Source of the DNA: Fidelibacterota bacterium
GTDB lineage: Bacteria > Fidelibacterota > Marinisomatia > SCGC-AAA003-L08 > JACNLC01
DNA length: 64,000 nt
Reading direction: 5' to 3'
Assembly: GCA_018657495.1 (NCBI GenBank)
Contig: JABHXA010000003.1
Location: forward strand, 82,937 to 146,936
Of this stretch, positions 43,135 to 51,226 are shown piece after piece. The notes beneath the pieces are model-generated. The model was not told the origin of the DNA, did not search any database, and saw only the letters and a program-made list of their open reading frames with translations. Position numbers and translations under genes: made by a program. Position 1 is the first letter of the stretch. Each line of letters opens with the position of its first letter.

Positions 43135-44511
43135 ATGAAAAAAAGAAGCGGTAAAATACTCATAATTGATGACAGAGAAGATATTCTCATAGCGGCTAGA
43201 ATATTTTTAAAACAGCATTTCACCCTCGTTGGCACTGAAACAAATCCAAACTTGATTCCTTCGTTATTGCACAACGAAAATTTTGATGTGATCTTACTTG
43301 ATATGAATTTCACCCGCGATATGACCAGTGGATCAGAGGGCTTTTTCTGGCTTGATAAGATATTGGAGATTGATCCTTCGGCTGTGGTAATTCTTATTAC
43401 TGCTTTTGGGGATATCAACACTGCTGTTAAAGCGATTAAGGAAGGTGCAACTGATTTTATTTTAAAACCATGGGAAAACGAGAAATTTCTTGCAACTATT
43501 TCTTCTGCTATGAATCTGAGGCAATCTCGAAACGAGGTCACAAAACTGAAATCAAGACAAAGACAGCTGAGTGCTGATATAGATAAAGCCTATCATCATA
43601 TGATTGGCGTGAGCGATTCTATGAAAAATGTTTTTAACATTATTGATAAAGTCGCCGGCACAGATGCAAATGTATTTATTCTTGGTGAAAATGGTACGGG
43701 GAAAGAGCTCGTCGCCAGAGCCTTGCACAGGCAGTCGTTACGGTCAGATGAATGTTTTATGGCTATTGATATGGGCGCTATAACTGATACCCTTTTTGAA
43801 AGTGAATTGTTTGGGTATATGAAGGGGGCATTTACCGATGCCAAGGAAAATCACCCTGGACGATTTGAAGTGGCAACAGGGGGGACCCTCTTTTTAGATG
43901 AAATCGCCAATTTATCTATGGATATGCAATCAAAACTACTGCGTGTACTGGAAACTCGAAAGGTAATGCGTTTAGGCGCATCAAAACCAACTGATATCGA
44001 TATAAGGCTAATCTGTGCCACCAATATTGATATCCATGAGGTTATCAAGAATGGGCAATTTCGACAAGATCTGCTGTATAGGATAAATACAGTTGAAATC
44101 ATTTTACCGCCATTAAGGGATCGAAAAGAAGATATCCCTTTACTTGTTGATCATTTTGTAAAAAAATCATCCGTGAAATATAAAAAGAATATCAAGCGTG
44201 TCAGTACTCTTGCCCATAAAAAACTAGAGAAATATCAATGGCCTGGAAATATCAGGGAACTTCAACATTCCATGGAGCGAGCCGTTATTCTTACGGAAAA
44301 TGATGTACTTCAGCCATCTGACTTTATCCTAACTGATTCGGCTATGGAATCAAACGGGTTTGTCTTTGACACTTATGATCTTGAATATGTTGAAAAGACA
44401 ATCATTCGCAAATTAATGCATGAAAATGACGGGAATGTCACCCATGTTGCCAAACAATTGGGAATAACTCGTACTTCGTTATATCGTAGGTTGGAGAAAC
44501 ATGGTATTTAA
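43135..44511 (+). CDS. NtrC-family sigma-54-dependent response regulator
   Basis: The 458-residue protein has an N-terminal receiver domain (IDDRED, phospho-acceptor Asp56 in ILLDMNF, Thr89, Lys111 in ILKPWEN). The central AAA+ domain has Walker A GENGTGKE (~184-191) and Walker B GGTLFLDE (~249-256). The C-terminal Fis-type helix-turn-helix ends with VAKQLGITRTSLYRRLEKHG. The sigma-54-contacting loop reads GAFTDA (231-236) instead of GAFTGA, a known natural variant. It activates sigma-54 promoters after phosphorylation by its kinase, whose gene overlaps its 3' end. The divergent transporter series is the obvious target. Confidence 0.95.
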   Translation: MKKRSGKILIIDDREDILIAARIFLKQHFTLVGTETNPNLIPSLLHNENFDVILLDMNFTRDMTSGSEGFFWLDKILEIDPSAVVILITAFGDINTAVKAIKEGATDFILKPWENEKFLATISSAMNLRQSRNEVTKLKSRQRQLSADIDKAYHHMIGVSDSMKNVFNIIDKVAGTDANVFILGENGTGKELVARALHRQSLRSDECFMAIDMGAITDTLFESELFGYMKGAFTDAKENHPGRFEVATGGTLFLDEIANLSMDMQSKLLRVLETRKVMRLGASKPTDIDIRLICATNIDIHEVIKNGQFRQDLLYRINTVEIILPPLRDRKEDIPLLVDHFVKKSSVKYKKNIKRVSTLAHKKLEKYQWPGNIRELQHSMERAVILTENDVLQPSDFILTDSAMESNGFVFDTYDLEYVEKTIIRKLMHENDGNVTHVAKQLGITRTSLYRRLEKHGI

Positions 44512-45850
44512 AAGCTTTCGACTATTTATCTTCTTTAGGTTAATTTTATTAAGCATAACCATTTATGGTATTTTATATCTCTTTAATTATACACAATTAT
44601 ACTTTACAGAAATTATTATCAGTCTATTATTCTGTTATCAGATTTTCAGTCTCACCCGATTTTTAGAAACCACAAACCGCGGGTTAACTCGATTTTTAAA
44701 TTCGGTAAAATACTCCGATTTCACCCAATCTTTTTCATCTGGGCAAAAGGGATCCTCATTTAATGAATTGAATAAAGCATTCGATGATGTAATAAAAGAG
44801 TTCCATAAAGCAAGAATGGAAAAGGAAGAGCATTACAGGTATCTGCAAACCGTTATTCGCCACATTGGTATTGGATTAATTGCCTATGATGTAAATGGGG
44901 ATGTTGACCTCATCAATAACGCCTTTAAAAAACAACTGAAATTAGTATCACTAAATAATATTAATCATATCAAAGGGTATCGCACGCCTCTAAAAGAAAA
45001 ATTATTGTGCATAAAACCTGGCGAGAGAGATCTTGTTAAAATACATGATGAGGATGTTATATATCAGTTCGCAATTTACGCAACAGCATATAGTATGAGA
45101 AATATCAACTATTTACTTGTTTCCATACAAAATATTCAGAGTGAGTTGGATGAAAAGGAAATGGAGTCCTGGCAAAAACTGATTCGAGTCCTTACTCATG
45201 AAATAATGAATTCCATTACCCCTATATCATCATTGTCAGGCACTGCTCATTCAATACTAGAATCCAATTGGGATAAACTTATATCGGATGAAACTGAAGA
45301 GGCCCTGATTGATGTAAAAGATGCTGTGAAAACTATCGAAAATAGAAGCAAAGGAATGATGAACTTTGTGCAGAGTTATCGCAGTCTTACCCATATCCCT
45401 CATCCCGAATTTGAAGTTATTGCAATAGAGGAATTATTCAATCGGATTAGTCAACTCTTGAAACCACAATTTGAAAAAACCGGAATTACCTGTACTGCTT
45501 CTGTTGAACCAAATGATATTGAGATTACTGTCGATACCGGATTGATAGAGCAAGTGATCATCAATATTGTTAAAAATGCAATCGAAGCCGTTCGGGATAA
45601 ATCTCATCCTGAAATTGGACTCTCTGCACATATCGATGATTATGGAAAAGCAGTCGTTCAAATATCAGATAATGGGCAGGGAATGGAGGCATCGGTGGCA
45701 GAACAGATCTTTATTCCATTTTTTACCACAAAAGCATATGGATCTGGAATTGGGCTGGCATTTTCAAAACAGGTTATGAGATTACATAACGGTACCATCT
45801 CTGTTAAATCAAAACTTGATGTGAAAACGGTTTTTACTCTGCGTTTCTAG
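44501..45850 (+). CDS. NtrY-like membrane sensor histidine kinase
   Basis: A 449-residue kinase. Two N-terminal helices (about 8-30 and 36-52) leave almost no periplasmic loop, so it may sense an intramembrane or cytoplasmic signal. A PAS-like segment (~112-212, HIGIGLIAYDVNGDVDLINN) precedes the dimerisation H-box LTHEIMNSITP with His233. The ATPase domain shows the N-box NIVKNAIEAV, G1 DNGQGM, F-box IFIPFFTTK and G2 GSGIGLAFSKQVM. It overlaps the response regulator by 11 bp and is its partner. The arrangement (minimal sensor loop, next to an export system) recalls kinases that monitor envelope or transporter state; that is inference. Confidence 0.93.
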   Translation: MVFKSFRLFIFFRLILLSITIYGILYLFNYTQLYFTEIIISLLFCYQIFSLTRFLETTNRGLTRFLNSVKYSDFTQSFSSGQKGSSFNELNKAFDDVIKEFHKARMEKEEHYRYLQTVIRHIGIGLIAYDVNGDVDLINNAFKKQLKLVSLNNINHIKGYRTPLKEKLLCIKPGERDLVKIHDEDVIYQFAIYATAYSMRNINYLLVSIQNIQSELDEKEMESWQKLIRVLTHEIMNSITPISSLSGTAHSILESNWDKLISDETEEALIDVKDAVKTIENRSKGMMNFVQSYRSLTHIPHPEFEVIAIEELFNRISQLLKPQFEKTGITCTASVEPNDIEITVDTGLIEQVIINIVKNAIEAVRDKSHPEIGLSAHIDDYGKAVVQISDNGQGMEASVAEQIFIPFFTTKAYGSGIGLAFSKQVMRLHNGTISVKSKLDVKTVFTLRF

Positions 45851-45876
45851 AAAAAACACAAATAGATTCCTGGTTT

Positions 45877-46845
45877 ATGAAAAAATTATTCAAATCACTA
45901 TTTATTCTTTTATTAGTTGTTTTCCAATTGATAATATGGCAAAGCTGTGTAGAACATAGTGTTTTTGTTCAAATTGACCCAGGAGGTGACTATCAATTTA
46001 ACTATTATAGCCATGGTGATCTCACTGATCTGAATGATTTCGATTTTCCTATTCCAGCAGGTGAAAAATGGCTGACAGAATTGACATTTGATAAAGAGAA
46101 CGAAAGCCACAAATATTTTGCATCAAAATCATTCGTAGCAGGTGAAAATCCTCCCTCATCATTTTTCAGAGGGGATTCTATATATTCTACCTCCCTTTTG
46201 CAGCATCCTCTTTCTTTCAAAGTGCGAAATTGGTATTTTCAAAAAACTTACGAATTTAAATGGACTTTTCTTTCCAGGGAAGTGTCTTCAAAATATCCAA
46301 AAATGAAACATATACTTGAAGGGGGTGAGAGTTATCCCGGTTGGTCAGTGGAAGTTCTGTCATATTTATTTCGAGATTGTCTCTTGCGAATCGATGTTGG
46401 ATTTAACCAAAGCGCTATTATCACAAGAGAATTGGATTTTTGGTTGGAATCTGCTGTGAATCAACTTGCTGATTCTACCCTTCAGGAAAATTATCAAAAT
46501 TTGAAATTTGATGGAATTGAATTATTAAAAACAACTCTAGGTCCATCCTTTCATCATCGAATCGATTCAGTATTTAAACAACTTGAAGATGAGTCTCGAG
46601 TCACCCTTGGACTGGTAGATGACAAATTCGAATTTCTGTTGCTCATACCTGGTGAACTTGCTGAATCCAACGCAGATACAAGTTATGCTGACACCTTATC
46701 GTGGTCATTTAACGTGAATTATTTTGAAGATTCAGATTATGAAATATATGCAGTAAGCCATGTAGTTAATCATAGACGGTATAAGTATTTGTTTGGCGGT
46801 ATATTAATCATCGTATTGCTGATCACTTGGCGGTTTATCAGATAA
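45877..46845 (+). CDS. Unknown exported protein with C-terminal membrane anchor
   Basis: I do not recognise this 322-residue protein. It starts with a signal or anchor (MKKLFKSLFILLLVVFQLII) followed by WQSC, which could be a lipobox with Cys24. The main domain is mixed alpha/beta, with aromatic-rich stretches, and residues ~300-322 form a final helix (YLFGGILIIVLLITWRFIR). Signal plus C-terminal helix implies a periplasmic domain tethered at both ends. It lies 26 bp after the kinase gene, so it is probably cotranscribed with the two-component pair and may modulate sensing. Confidence 0.6.
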   Translation: MKKLFKSLFILLLVVFQLIIWQSCVEHSVFVQIDPGGDYQFNYYSHGDLTDLNDFDFPIPAGEKWLTELTFDKENESHKYFASKSFVAGENPPSSFFRGDSIYSTSLLQHPLSFKVRNWYFQKTYEFKWTFLSREVSSKYPKMKHILEGGESYPGWSVEVLSYLFRDCLLRIDVGFNQSAIITRELDFWLESAVNQLADSTLQENYQNLKFDGIELLKTTLGPSFHHRIDSVFKQLEDESRVTLGLVDDKFEFLLLIPGELAESNADTSYADTLSWSFNVNYFEDSDYEIYAVSHVVNHRRYKYLFGGILIIVLLITWRFIR

Positions 46846-46898
46846 TTACTATTTGGAAATCTCATTCCATTGTTGATGATATCATTTGCATAGAAGCA

Positions 46899-47786
46899 TT
46901 ACTGGTCATTGTCGTTTAACTGTATGGTACCATTTACAATTGATACAGCAATTTCACTTCCGCCATCATTTAGAATCCCCGAGAAGAAATTTTGGGATGA
47001 TTGTGTTTCACTGAAATTAAATCCATCATATCGATTAATCGAGCCGATCACAACTTCTAACCTTACCTCAGCAGATGTATTTAATGGAAGTGCGAGAGTG
47101 ACATTTCCATTTATGGCTGATATTTGACAATTATCCTGGGTTTCCAGATCCATCAATACATTTATTGACCCGTTTTCGGTATCACAAATAAGTGATCCAA
47201 TAAAATCATCAATAATAACATTTCCATTGATAGTTGATGCGTTAAGCGTTCCCTCATTAGTTGAGCTTGTGATATTTCCATTTATGGTGCTGATGCCGGC
47301 ATTCCCAGTAGTATTCTGAATAAGAATATTGCCATTTACAGTTTGTATTTGAATATTTGCAAGTAGATGCGATACATCAATATTGCCGTTTATATTGGAT
47401 ACTTCCGTTAAGAAATGGTCTGGAATTATTATATCAAAATCCACTTGATAGTTCAATTCGTTAGAATCCGGAAAATCCGTTGAAACTTCAATATGACTAT
47501 CTGTATTCAGAAAATTTAATTCAATATCAACCATATGCTGAATAGCCATTTCGGTGGTATTTGCATAAACTATTTTTTTTACATTTACGATAATTGAATC
47601 AATTCCATATTCGCCAATGATCGTTATATTTCCATTGATGTTATTTAATGAAAACTCTGTCTGGTTGGCAATATCGAGAGTGTAGGTTAATTCCTCTTCG
47701 TGCTGTTCATTTCTTGGATTGTTTACTATTGTGGAATCGCATGATATGAACATTATAAAAATAATTAAAGTGACAAGTTTCTTCAT
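46899..47786 (-). CDS. Lipoprotein with NGN-repeat beta-helix (DUF4097-like)
   Basis: The 295-residue protein begins MKKLVTLIIFIMFISC with a lipobox ending at Cys16. The body repeats (I/V)NGN(I/V) about every 18-20 residues (LNNINGNITI, VSNINGNIDV, IQTVNGNILI, ISTINGNITS, ASTINGNVII, ISAINGNVTL), the ladder pattern of DUF4097-type right-handed beta-helix proteins. It would be surface- or periplasm-exposed. The biological role of the family is not known. It converges on the preceding gene and diverges from the sortilin-like gene. Confidence 0.8.
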   Translation of the reverse strand: MKKLVTLIIFIMFISCDSTIVNNPRNEQHEEELTYTLDIANQTEFSLNNINGNITIIGEYGIDSIIVNVKKIVYANTTEMAIQHMVDIELNFLNTDSHIEVSTDFPDSNELNYQVDFDIIIPDHFLTEVSNINGNIDVSHLLANIQIQTVNGNILIQNTTGNAGISTINGNITSSTNEGTLNASTINGNVIIDDFIGSLICDTENGSINVLMDLETQDNCQISAINGNVTLALPLNTSAEVRLEVVIGSINRYDGFNFSETQSSQNFFSGILNDGGSEIAVSIVNGTIQLNDNDQ

Positions 47787-48001
47787 TTTTCATTCCTTTC
47801 TTTTAGATTGAAAACGGCTACTTGACCGAAATGATACTTGATGGTTGCTGAAAAATTATACTTGAAAAAAAATTATCTATCTGGTATAATCCAATAGTTT
47901 TAAAAATTGATGTTTTGAATTGCCAAATCTTCGGTATTCATTTTATCAACAGAACAATAATTATTAAGTTATAGCATATAATCTCAGAGGGTATTGAATC
48001 G

Positions 48002-50473
48002 ATGAAAAAAATTATCACAATTTATCTACTTTCATTTACAAGTTTTCTAATCTTGCATTTTGTCCAAAAACAGCATCTGTTCATGTATTCCGAAAAACCA
48101 TTTTATAAAATATCCGGTGCGTATAAAGCGATGGATTTCTGGGTGGATCAAAGGTCATTCCCAAATGACTTTATTCCAGATGAAGGGTATGCAACTGCAT
48201 TTGAATATACGAAAGAACATCTTCAACCCAATCTTCATCGACAGGATAGAATCCCTACCTGGGAGTCCCTGGGTCCGCATAATATCGGTGGGCGCACGTT
48301 AGCTCTAGCTTTTAATCCACAGAATACCAATACACTTTTTGCAGGATCTGCAAGCGGCGGATTATGGAAGAGTTATTCAGGTGGTGTTGGTGCTGCCGCC
48401 TGGGAATATGTGCCAACTGGTTTTCCGGTATTAGGGGTAAGTAGTATTGCTGTAGCCCCTTCTGACTCAAATCTGATTTATATTGGTACTGGCGAAGTTT
48501 ATGCCTACCAGAATGCCCAGGGCAGTGTAGTCCTCCGATCTACCCGTGGCAGTTATGGGATTGGTATTCTAAAGAGCTCTGATGGGGGATCCAGTTGGGA
48601 AAAAACACTTGATTGGAGTTATTTTCAGAGTCGCGGAGTCCAGGTAATAAAAATGAATCCTCTGAATCCAAATACGTTATGGGCCGGCACCACAGAAGGC
48701 ACATATAAAACAGTCGATGCCGGAAATTCCTGGCAAATGGTTGACCCAACAATTATGGTGACAGATTTAATTATCAGTCATGAGGATACCTCGACAATAT
48801 TTATCGCTTGTGGAAATTTTAACAGTCCTGGAAGGGGTATTTACCGTTCTACCAATAACGGCATCAGCTGGACTCAACTGAATAATGGATTGCCAAATTC
48901 ATATAATGGCAAAGCACATTTGTCCATGTATGCTCAAAACTCAGATATCCTTTATGCCAGCATCGGTAACGGATTCACCTCAAATGACGGCGCTACATGG
49001 CTTTGCCGCACAAATGATGGCGGTGATAATTGGCAAATTGTTTCAACAGAGGATTATTCATTATGGCAAGGCTGGTACTCTCATTTTGTCGGGATACATC
49101 CAAATGATGATCAGATTATTTTAGCAGGAGGTATTGATATTTGGAAGTCCAACAATGGCGGGGCTAATCTTATTTTAAAATCTTATGATAATTGGTATCT
49201 TGGTCTAACATTACCTGGTGAACCTGAAGGTCCACCACATTATTCACATGCAGATCACCACACAATTTTATATCACCCTGAGAATCCTGATATAATCTAC
49301 TTTGGAAATGATGGTGGTGTTTTCCGCTCCCTTGATGGAGGAGAGACATTTGAAGGATGTAATGGCGGTTATCAAACACAGCAGTTTTACCCCGGTTTTT
49401 CAAATTCAAGTTCTGACTCATCACTGGCTATGGGTGGGATGCAGGATAATGCTAGCGCAATATACCAAGGGACCGATGCATGGAGAAGGGTTATTGGCGG
49501 TGATGGTTCCTATACAGCCATAAACCAGGATAATAATAATATTCTCTATGGATCGTATCAGTATTTAAATATGAGAAAATCAACAAATTCTGGTAATAAT
49601 TGGAGTACTCTTTATCTACCCGGTGGTGGTAATACGGCTTTTATTGCACCATATATTGTTTGCAATGATGATCCAGATGTGATTTATGCCGGTAAGAGTT
49701 ACATGTTAAAATCAATGAATGCCGGTAGCAATTGGAGTACAATGAATGGTGGACAAATGCTCGATGGAAATCCGATTGTGTCTATAGATGTATCAGATGA
49801 ATTTTGCGAAATTTTATATGCGACAACTGCACCAATAGATAATCATTGTGGCATCTTTAGAAGTTTCAATGGCGGTGAAAACTGGGATAATATCACCGGT
49901 ACTCTACCCAATCGATATCCTATGGATATTGTCATCGGTCCCGACGGCGATGAAATTCTCTATGTAGTAATGTCAGGATTCGGAACATCACATTTATTCC
50001 GCTCTGTGGACGCCGGTGACACGTGGAATGATATTGGCCTAGGCTTGCCGGATGTGCCAACTACTGCTGTATTTGTCGACCCACTATACCCTTGGCATAT
50101 TTATGTGGGAAATGATTTGGGAATATTTGTTTCACTGGATGATGGTGATTCATGGACTGTTTTATCTGATAATTTACCGGATGCTGTTTTAGTTATGGAT
50201 CTCACCTATTCTGAGCAAAATCGGAAATTGCGCGCCGCAACTCATGGCAATGGTGTTTTTGAGATGGATCTAATCGAACCAGATGAATGGCTTCTCGGAG
50301 ATATTGATCTTAATGGATCCGTGGATATTCTGGATATTGTCATAATTGTCGGAATAATTTTGGGGGAAATTGATCCCGATGATTATTTTCAGGGCTTAGG
50401 TGATTTGAATGCCGATTCACTCATAAATATTCAAGATATCATTTTGATCATTGGTCTTATATTGGAAAATTGA
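48002..50473 (+). CDS. Exported sortilin/BNR beta-propeller protein with dockerin-like tail
   Basis: An 823-residue exported protein. After an N-terminal signal segment (IITIYLLSFTSFLILHF) it carries many VPS10/BNR-type blades with Asp-box-like SxDGGxxW motifs: LKSSDGGSSWEKTL, TVDAGNSWQ, STNNGISWTQL, TNDGGDNWQIV, SVDAGDTWNDI and SLDDGDSWTVL. The last ~60 residues form a dockerin-I-like pair of calcium loops (GDIDLNGSVDILDIVIIVG and GDLNADSLINIQDIILIIG). Tails of this type occur at the C termini of many secreted proteins in Marinimicrobia-like genomes and probably act in surface attachment. The substrate or ligand is unknown. The Cdd1-like gene follows immediately. Confidence 0.88.
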   Translation: MKKIITIYLLSFTSFLILHFVQKQHLFMYSEKPFYKISGAYKAMDFWVDQRSFPNDFIPDEGYATAFEYTKEHLQPNLHRQDRIPTWESLGPHNIGGRTLALAFNPQNTNTLFAGSASGGLWKSYSGGVGAAAWEYVPTGFPVLGVSSIAVAPSDSNLIYIGTGEVYAYQNAQGSVVLRSTRGSYGIGILKSSDGGSSWEKTLDWSYFQSRGVQVIKMNPLNPNTLWAGTTEGTYKTVDAGNSWQMVDPTIMVTDLIISHEDTSTIFIACGNFNSPGRGIYRSTNNGISWTQLNNGLPNSYNGKAHLSMYAQNSDILYASIGNGFTSNDGATWLCRTNDGGDNWQIVSTEDYSLWQGWYSHFVGIHPNDDQIILAGGIDIWKSNNGGANLILKSYDNWYLGLTLPGEPEGPPHYSHADHHTILYHPENPDIIYFGNDGGVFRSLDGGETFEGCNGGYQTQQFYPGFSNSSSDSSLAMGGMQDNASAIYQGTDAWRRVIGGDGSYTAINQDNNNILYGSYQYLNMRKSTNSGNNWSTLYLPGGGNTAFIAPYIVCNDDPDVIYAGKSYMLKSMNAGSNWSTMNGGQMLDGNPIVSIDVSDEFCEILYATTAPIDNHCGIFRSFNGGENWDNITGTLPNRYPMDIVIGPDGDEILYVVMSGFGTSHLFRSVDAGDTWNDIGLGLPDVPTTAVFVDPLYPWHIYVGNDLGIFVSLDDGDSWTVLSDNLPDAVLVMDLTYSEQNRKLRAATHGNGVFEMDLIEPDEWLLGDIDLNGSVDILDIVIIVGIILGEIDPDDYFQGLGDLNADSLINIQDIILIIGLILEN

Positions 50474-50478
50474 TTTAT

Positions 50479-50778
50479 ATGAATGATATCCTTAAAAGTA
50501 AAACTGTTTCTCTAAATGATCTTAAGAGAATTCCAGGTGTGGGAAAATCAATTGCTGTAGACCTTTGGAGCATAAACATTCGGTCAGTTGAAGACCTTAA
50601 AGGACAGAATCCGCAGACGCTATATGATCTTTCAAATGAATTTGCTGGTGAAATCCAAGATCGTTGTTTGTTGTATGTATTTAAATGTGCTGTTTATTTT
50701 GCCGAGACTCCAATGGACCATAGAGATGCAGAAATGCTGAAGTGGTGGAATTGGTCGGATAAGAATTTAAAATTGTAA
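50479..50778 (+). CDS. Helix-hairpin-helix protein, pathogenicity-locus (Cdd1) family
   Basis: A 99-residue protein with a helix-hairpin-helix motif near the start (LKRIPGVGKSIAVDLWSINI) and the family signature RCLLYVFKCAVYFAETP followed by KWWNWSD. It belongs to the Cdd1/pathogenicity-locus family, small HhH proteins thought to bind DNA non-specifically. I prefer the ATG at 50479; the TTG at 50470 would overlap the stop codon of the previous gene. It is tightly downstream of the propeller gene, yet functionally unrelated to it. Confidence 0.85.
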   Translation: MNDILKSKTVSLNDLKRIPGVGKSIAVDLWSINIRSVEDLKGQNPQTLYDLSNEFAGEIQDRCLLYVFKCAVYFAETPMDHRDAEMLKWWNWSDKNLKL

Positions 50779-50808
50779 GTTTTCATTTTCACAAAAGGAA
50801 TATACTAA

Positions 50809-51189
50809 ATGGATTTAAATCAGCTCATGATTATGTCAGCAGATATGGAGACATCCATAAATTTCTATCAACAATTGGGTCTCAAACTTATTGTAAAATC
50901 GAATCCCCATTATGCTCGTTTCAAATGCCCAAACGGTAATACCACCTTTTCTATCCACCTCTCAGATGAACCGATTTCACCGGGAAATACAGCTCTATAT
51001 TTCGAGGTGGAGAATGTGGACGACCGTGTCATGGAATTAAAAGAGATTGGCATTCAATTTCGAACAGATCCTGAGGATAAACCATGGTTATGGCGAGAGG
51101 CTGAGCTATTGGATCCTGGCGGTCATAAACTTATTCTTTTTCATGCCGGAGAGAATAGAAAATACCCGCCATGGAGACTCAAGGAATAG
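50809..51189 (+). CDS. VOC-family protein
   Basis: A 126-residue vicinal-oxygen-chelate protein that starts MDLNQLMIMSADMETSINFY and ends with ELLDPGGHKLILFHAGE, the usual beta-alpha-beta2 pattern. The first metal-ligand His of glyoxalase I is replaced by a different residue (NQL), so it may bind a ligand without the standard metal. The sequence differs substantially from the VOC protein at 5049. Substrate unknown. Its terminal codons lie 37 bp from the convergent subtilase gene. Confidence 0.8.
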   Translation: MDLNQLMIMSADMETSINFYQQLGLKLIVKSNPHYARFKCPNGNTTFSIHLSDEPISPGNTALYFEVENVDDRVMELKEIGIQFRTDPEDKPWLWREAELLDPGGHKLILFHAGENRKYPPWRLKE

Positions 51190-51226
51190 GGATATTCATC
51201 ATATAGAATTAATCCGAAAAGTTATA

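Noticed and set aside
46908..47780. DNA tandem-repeat or CRISPR-like array inside the NGN protein gene
   Set aside because: The regularity is at protein level with divergent codons and variable spacing; no direct repeats with spacers.
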